This document shows, piece by piece, positions 58,005 to 64,000 of a DNA stretch of 64,000 nt. Under the pieces are notes generated by a model, which did not search any database, had not been told where the DNA came from, and saw nothing but the letters and a program-made list of their open reading frames with translations. Every line of letters starts with the position of its first letter. The first letter of the stretch is position 1. Source of the stretch: Parastagonospora avenae f. sp. tritici 18332-5 (lineage: Eukaryota; Ascomycota; Dothideomycetes; Pleosporales; Phaeosphaeriaceae); NCBI GenBank assembly GCA_022559985.1, contig JAFJTR010000026.1:62001-126000 (forward strand). The letters run 5' to 3'. A program made the position numbers and the translations under genes.

Positions 58005-58641
58005 ATGCGCTTCTCCTCCCTCGCCCTCTTCGCCCTCACCGGCCTATCCCTCGGCACCCCCATCCTCTCAAAGCGCGACACAAACGCCGACGTCGTCACG
58101 CTCCTCACCGACCTCTACGCCACAGTGCAAATCTACACCGGAGCTATCAGTACGTCTCTCCCTCTCCCTGCCCTCCACACCATACTAACCGCATCTTGCA
58201 GATACCACTCTAGCGACTCTATCCCCATCATCTTCTCTTCTCGACAAGACAGCCGCCGCGCCCCTTATCGGCGAACAAATCGCCAAAATCACAGCCGCGA
58301 TCACGGCAACGGCGGGCGACATCAAGGCGCTCCCACCAGTTACTGGCGGCGAGCCCCAGGTCATCAATTCCACCTCTTCTCCAGTTGCAAAGCGGCAAGT
58401 CGGCGCCATCGCCGTCGCCGCCCTGCTCGGCCTGATCATCGTAGAAATCTTCGCGACGCTCGGCGCAGCCATCTTAGTTTTGGGCGTGGGCTTACTGCTG
58501 GTGTTCACGACGCCGATGGTGAGTTCGCTGAGTCTGTTGATTCTCACGGTGCAGTCGGTGTTAAATGTTGTACTGTTGGGGGTTACAACGCTGCTGAATA
58601 CAATTCTGACGGGTCTTGCGTTGGGGGTGTCGGGGCTGTAG
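58005..58641 (+). CDS. Secreted or membrane-anchored hypothetical protein
   Basis: Two exons (58005-58149 and 58202-58641) encode 194 residues. A signal peptide (MRFSSLALFALTGLSLG) is followed by a dibasic site (LSKRD) and a helical region (VVTLLTDLYATVQIYTGAIN, EQIAKITAAITATAGDIKAL). That region weakly recalls the hydrophobic-surface-binding (HsbA-like) proteins of fungi. After a second KR site (VAKRQVG) come strongly hydrophobic segments (AIAVAALLGLIIVEIFATLG, LVLGVGLLLVFTT, LLGVTTLLNTILTGLALGV), so the C-terminus is membrane-embedded. The KR sites suggest Kex2-type processing. The intron is 52 nt with a CTAAC branch site. Family assignment is uncertain. Confidence 0.75.
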
Positions 58642-59044
58642 ATGGAGATGGCGTGGGGATGGGAGATATACTACCACTTCGTGCGTGGAATCTTGTGTAT
58701 GCGTGGATCAATTCATCAATGGTGTACGAGTAGTTGGATCTTACTCTACTGATTCGTACTTGTGAGGTTTGTGATAGGGGTCTGGATCAGATATGACAAC
58801 CAGAAGCTTTTCATGGTGTTTTGCTCGAGGAATCATGGAATGGCTATTGTTGGTAATGAGGGTTGGGGATATTGTTGGTACCGTAATCTTATGAGTGCGA
58901 AGTGGTTCGACGTTGACATGCACCATGTGAGAGCACAAAAGTATTTCAAACTGTCTTCAACACTTAAGGATCTAAGCTCAATGCAGACCCTAAGTCTTGA
59001 CCCAAAGAAATCATATTCCAAACATCTATGTAAACCCCAACCCT
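58642..59044. other. Intergenic, convergent 3' flanks
   Basis: AT-rich stretch between the secreted-protein gene (plus) and the ABC transporter (minus). No gene is seen. Confidence 0.4.
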
Positions 59045-62000
59045 CTACTGGAACCGATCAACAACGCCCTCATCGCCATACCTTTTCACAATCCCCTCAA
59101 ACACCTCATCCAGCGTCGCCTTGCCCACACTATAATACTCAACCCCAAGTTCCTCCTTCGCACCCTCCATAACGCGGATTAACCCCACAACATCCCACTC
59201 CCCATCGTCCCGCACCTCAAAGCGAATCTGCCCACCCTGCGTCTCGCGACTAATCTCCGCGCCTGGAAACGTCCGCGCAATCCACGCGCGCATAGCCGCC
59301 AATTCCTCAGGCGTCGTGCGCGGCGATGACGCAGACACGATGTGAATGTGGAAGTTATTCGGCACGCGGGATTTCAAATCCTGCCGCGAGCCCAGCGCAA
59401 GCATGCGACTCGAAACAATCCCAATCCTATCAGCGAGCGCGTCCGCTTCTTCCATGCTATGCGTCGTCAGCACGACCGCGCGATCGCGCGACATGGTCTG
59501 CAGACACTTCCACAGCGTGCGTTTGGCATTGGCGTCGAGCGCGCTGGAGGGTTCGTCGAGGACGAGGACGCGGGGATTCCCCACGAGCGCGACGGCGAGG
59601 GAGAGTTTGCGCTTCGTACCGCCGGAGAGTGTCTGCGCGAGTTTGTTGGCGGAGTCGGCGAGGCCGCAGGCAGCGATGACGGTAGTGACGTTGTGGTCGA
59701 TGTCAGCGACGCCCCGGGTTTTGGCGAAGAAGGTGAGGGTTTCGCGCACGGTGAGAACGTCGGCGGAGTCGAATTGCGGGCAGACGCCGAGGCTTGCGCG
59801 GGCGGCGACGGGGTTGGTGAGGATGGAGTGGGAGGCGATTTCGATGGAGGAGATGGGGGTGGAGGGCTTGTAGACGCCGCGTACCATGGAGATGATGGTT
59901 GACTTGCCGGCGCCGTTGGGGCCTAGAAGGGCGAAGATTTCGGAGCGTTGGACGCCAAAGGTTACGTTATCGACTGCGAGGTTCTTGCCGAATGATTTCG
60001 ATACTGAGTCGATGCGTAGATCATTGTCGGGCGACGCCATGCGCTTGCGCTCGGCGAGCACATCAGCGGCCATGTCGGAATGTTCTGCGTCTGACTTGAG
60101 CTTGTGCTTGCGACGGGCAAAGGCTGGGAGGACGAAGCCAGAGTCCCACCATAGTAGCAGGCCGAACAGGAAGATGGCTTGTACAATGAGGTATAATATA
60201 GGGCCGCCATAGAGGTAAATGCTCCCTGGGGAATGTCCATTGCACGACAAAGCCATCTGCTGCAGACCGACAAAAAGTGCGCGCTCGAGACTGACCACTG
60301 GCGAGAGCAAGCCCAAGCCAAAGTATAGGGCATTCATTACGCCCTCAAACTCGCTGTATGGAGTCGAAGACTGGACGCCGATGATACCGCCAAAATACGC
60401 AAAGTACATGATGATTTGGCACAGAGCCATGATGAACCACGCTGTGACAGGTGATTTGGCGAACATTGAAACGATGTAGGAGATGAGCGCACAGACAATA
60501 CCATAGAGGAAGAAGATCAGGAATATGAAACCGAGATCAACCCAAATTGGTGTAGATGCTGTGAGTAACGCTGTAGCAATGATACTAATGCCGAGCACGA
60601 AAATGGTGTCAAAAGAAAGATGCGACAACCAAAGTGGAACAGGCCGGATGCCGTTGGAATATTGCATCGAGCGGACGTTGGAGATGCGCTCGTTGGTCGG
60701 GTAGAGTGCAAAGAAGACTGGGTAACTAAAATTCCATTAGCACATTCTGTAAACGCACAGTATCCATCAATGTAATCTTACCAGCACATGATCAGTCCGT
60801 AGTAGACAATGAACACCAAGACCTTCATGTCAATTAAGCTCGGAGTCTGGGTCTGAGCAAATGAATAGTACGAGGATGAGATGCCGACGCCACTTTTCAT
60901 AACGTTGAGCAAGTTGAGCATATGAAGCGAACTGTCCGCCCGGCGAGCGTTCATCAGCACGGTTGGCTTTGAGGAGACATCGCCCATCCAAATGCCACCT
61001 ACGATTGGCGTAATCGGTGAGCCGTCCGGGCCTCCATAGAGAGGCATATTCGACATGTTCCGCCAACTCTCATAGATCGAGTTGCGGAAGTCGTCGTATG
61101 TGTTGACGATGATCATCTGATCCCGAATCTCCGAGCCGTTGTGATATCCGTACGTTGAGTATGAGCTTCCATAGTTGCGTGTCTGATTGACCGCATACAC
61201 CTTTGCTATGGCATCAAGCATACCATCATCCACTGCGTTGGCCGGCCCAAAGATGTATTTTCTCTTCTGAGATTCGGATTGAGTATAGCTACTGTGGGTC
61301 GAGTTGTAAGTGTAGAATTGAGAGCCAAAGTCGGTGCGATAAGAATAGTCGTACACGAGGTCCGCGGGGACAGGGCAATCTATGGGTTTGCTGACAGATT
61401 TGATAAGTAGCGGAGCAACCCCGGCACCTACTATTGCGAACGCAACGGCGACGAAGTAAGGAATCCATCGGCGCTTGAGAATACGGAAGCGCTTGCACAA
61501 GAGGATGTACCACTGCTTGTAGACCGAGATGGGCTTGCCTTCGGTCAGCTCGTAGTCGTTGTCGGTAATGTTGACGATAATTTGATCATCTTGCGCCTTT
61601 GACGACTTCTCCTCAACGGAATCATCTTCAGATGAATGGATTTTCTCACCGGTCACCTTGATGAAGAGTTCTTCCATAGTTGGGCCGGATAATTGGTAGT
61701 CGTGAAGATCGTGTCTCTCCAGCTCTTCCACAAGTTCGGCTGCAAGGGTGGCTGTTGCGACACGATAGACGGTTTGGTGACGCGCTTGCTCACGATGTAG
61801 GTCTCCAGAAATTTGAAGCTCGACTTCAGTGTGGTACGGGAGCTTGACCGTGTAGCCGTCGCCGTGTTGGTGCTTGAGGGTGGCTGAAGTACCGCATGCA
61901 CGCATGGATCCTTTGAACATGATGGCAATGTCGTCCGCCAAGAAGTCGGCTTCGTCAAGGTAGTGGGTAGTCAGGATGATGGTTCGTCGACCACGTTCGG

Positions 62001-64000
62001 CGAGCAGAATCTCCCAAATACGTCGGCGTGAGATGGGGTCGAGACCGGTAGACACTTCGTCCACACAGCAAACAGCACTGCCGCCAGCAAACATGATAGC
62101 CAATTGAAGCTTTCGCTTTTGACCACCAGACAACGTCTTGGCTTTCTTCTTGAGCTTCTTCTGCAGATCGACGCCCTGAGCTAGCTCCTTGACGACTTCT
62201 TCGTTGACACGCGAAAGACACTTCAGATCACTGAAGATTTGAATGTGCTCTTCGACTGTGAGTTCCGGCCAGATCACGTTGTGCTGTGGTGCGTATCCTA
62301 GGCCGCCGGTTGGATCGATTTTGATGCTGCCTGAGGTGACTTTCTGGTCGCCAGCAATGCAGTTCAGCGTTGTGCTCTTGCCACTACCATTTGGACCTAG
62401 TAGGCAGAGAATTTGGCCCGCGTAGGCTTGAAGATCAATGCCTTTTACAGCCTGTACTTCTGAACGACGCTTGAAAATCCGAGAAAAGAAGCTAGGGTAA
62501 TAGCTGTAAACATGTCAGTAAGATGCATACAGTCTCGCGGTCGTACTGCTGCAGGGGTATACACTGACGTCTTGGTAAATCCAGTCAATGTGACCGTTGG
62601 ATCGCCAACGGTGGCAGGTGTTTCAAATGTCCTGTGCTTCGACGCAGTTGAGTGAAGGAAGTGTTCCACCGCGAATGCCATTGGAGGGAATACAAAGACG
62701 TGGATGATGGCCATGATCCAGTGAAAGTATAGGGGCATGCGAAACTTCTCACTATCGCTAACATAGTCACCGTTAAATGCAAAGCCCGTCATTGAAGCCT
62801 GCTTGTTTCGGAGTTCGAAACTTGCGTGGCCAGTAACATAGTACGTGAAGTTTGCAGTAGGAAAGATAATACTGAGCACGGCACACGTGACCTTGGTCTG
62901 CTCAAACAGAACGACAGGTAGGATGGCACCAACTATCGCGATGATAGTCATGATGGAGCCACTCAATTGTGCCTTCTTGAAGAATGAGGCGCCGAACAGA
63001 GAGAATGAATTGATGGCGAAGCCGGCGAGAATAACGAATCCCACGAGCCAGTTCTTCGACGTGTTTGGGAAGCACACGAGAGAGAGGACTAGTCCAATTG
63101 AAAGCCAGCTAGGGAAGCAGACGACTGCGAACGAGACCCAGGTCGATATGAGTCGAACGACACGGCCGCGCACATTTGAACCACCGGAGATCATTGTGTC
63201 GATGAGTCCGGACATGCCGAGTTCTCGCTCGCGAGCCACAAATGACGTGAGGTGGTTGACAAGTTCGATGAGGGCAAAGGCGAAGATGGGACCGAAGGCG
63301 TACAGGCACAGTGTCAGATAATTAGATGTCCTGGAATCGTCTAGAGCTGATTGATCTTGGTCGGTGTACAGAATGACGTCCACTTCCTTTGGAAGCTTCT
63401 TCGCGGCATCTGGGTTCGTATTGGCGATGAGCTCACGCTCAAGAGCAAGCTGTAGAGGCATGAGTGCAACTTCGGCTCCATTTTCGTCGCTCTTGACGTT
63501 GACAGAACTGCTGTAAACGCCACCTTGACCGCGGATAGTCTGTATCAAAGTCAGTGACGCGCCGAACATAATGTGCATCGCAACAACTTACGTAGTTCCA
63601 CACTCCTTGGCTAGACTCGTTGGTACCCTGGCTCGGACTTGAGTAGAAGATGACGGCTCCGTAACAGTTTGACGAACCCTTGTCGTCGGTCCTACAGTCT
63701 TGCGCCAGATCCAAACTCGTACGGTATTGTTTGACGGTCTTGCCCGCATCGCGGACCTGGGTGGAGAGCGAGTTGATGACGGCGCCCACATCTCCGCCAG
63801 TCATGCCATTGTCGATGAAGCCAACAATATCGCGGCCCTTGGTAGCTGCCAGACCTTGAGCAAGTGTTCGAACCTTCGCTGTATTAGCCTTGCCTCTATC
63901 TTGCGATTGCAACATACATTATGCGCACTGCTAACACCCCAAGTCTGTGGACTCGCAAAGAAGTTCTTGCTGTACGCCAGCAAGAGCACAATGATTAGCG
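59045..64000 (-). CDS. ABC-A family full transporter (partial, 5' end outside the window)
   Basis: Visible exons: 64000-63918 (partial), 63873-63592, 63539-62569, 62503-60782, 60725-59045. The layout is TMD1-NBD1-TMD2-NBD2, as in ABCA lipid or sterol transporters. The first visible segment (LIIVLLLAYSKNFF) is TM1 and is followed by a large lumenal loop. NBD1 has GPNGSGKST, LSGGQKRKLQLA and CCVDEVSTGLDP; NBD2 has GPNGAGKST, LSGGTKRKLSLA and VLVLDEPSSALD, with H-loops LTTHYLDEAD and LTTHSMEEAD. NBD1 Walker B is VDEVS rather than the usual DEP. The acceptor at 63874 (AAG) is my least certain junction. Intact where visible. Confidence 0.92.

Noticed and set aside
1..64000. Biosynthetic gene cluster, transposon or CRISPR-like array
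   Set aside because: No polyketide or peptide synthase, terpene enzyme, transposase, reverse transcriptase, terminal repeats or spaced identical repeats were seen.

Overview
This window is nuclear DNA of a filamentous ascomycete (Pezizomycotina, probably Dothideomycetes; that rank is inferred from protein flavour only). The reasons are short GT-AG introns of about 45-90 nt, gene families confined to these fungi (velvet VeA, HET-domain proteins, Zn(II)2Cys6 regulators, patatin phospholipases) and compact, mostly monocistronic genes. I found no tRNA, rRNA, CRISPR array or recognisable transposon. All exon boundaries were read by eye from splice consensus, reading phase and protein family continuity; none is backed by transcript data.

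Layout. 0-4 kb: an eight-exon amidase gene with at least five in-frame stops, then an alpha/beta-hydrolase broken by one TGA. 4-6.4 kb: a small orphan protein and a three-exon WD40 protein. 6.4-10.3 kb: no intact gene, but a family of old degenerate repeats (7.2-8.7 kb) and a frameshifted Thr/Ala/Pro-rich gene. 11-18.5 kb: O-acetylhomoserine sulfhydrylase, a long-chain acyl-CoA synthetase ending in a peroxisomal AKL signal, a nuclear-looking coiled-coil protein and a tiny ORF. 18.7-23.2 kb: patatin phospholipase (minus strand), an orphan two-exon gene and a low-complexity ORF. 23.9-25.7 kb: veA (minus strand), followed by almost 5 kb without a convincing gene. 30.6-41.5 kb: a GPI-anchored aspartyl protease, Rfc4, a damaged membrane-protein gene and the TRAPP-II subunit Trs130.

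41.6-47.1 kb: two divergently transcribed HET-domain genes, the left one intact and the right one carrying three nonsense codons. 47.3-51.9 kb: a cysteine-rich single-pass membrane protein, a Zn(II)2Cys6 regulator and an NmrA-like reductase, all on the minus strand. 52.3-56.8 kb: a conserved protein of unknown function, protein phosphatase 5 (Ppt1) and, divergent from it, Spt4 with an unusual 208-residue N-terminal extension. 58-64 kb: a secreted or membrane protein and a full-size ABC-A transporter that runs off the right edge.

The genes do not form one pathway or a biosynthetic cluster. Housekeeping genes (rfc4, trs130, ppt1, spt4, met17) are intact. Five accessory genes (amidase, hydrolase, Thr-rich gene, membrane protein, one HET gene) are nearly full length but carry point nonsense codons or small frameshifts. 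Several of those stops sit where the family has tryptophan or glutamine, as expected from C-to-T/G-to-A mutation.
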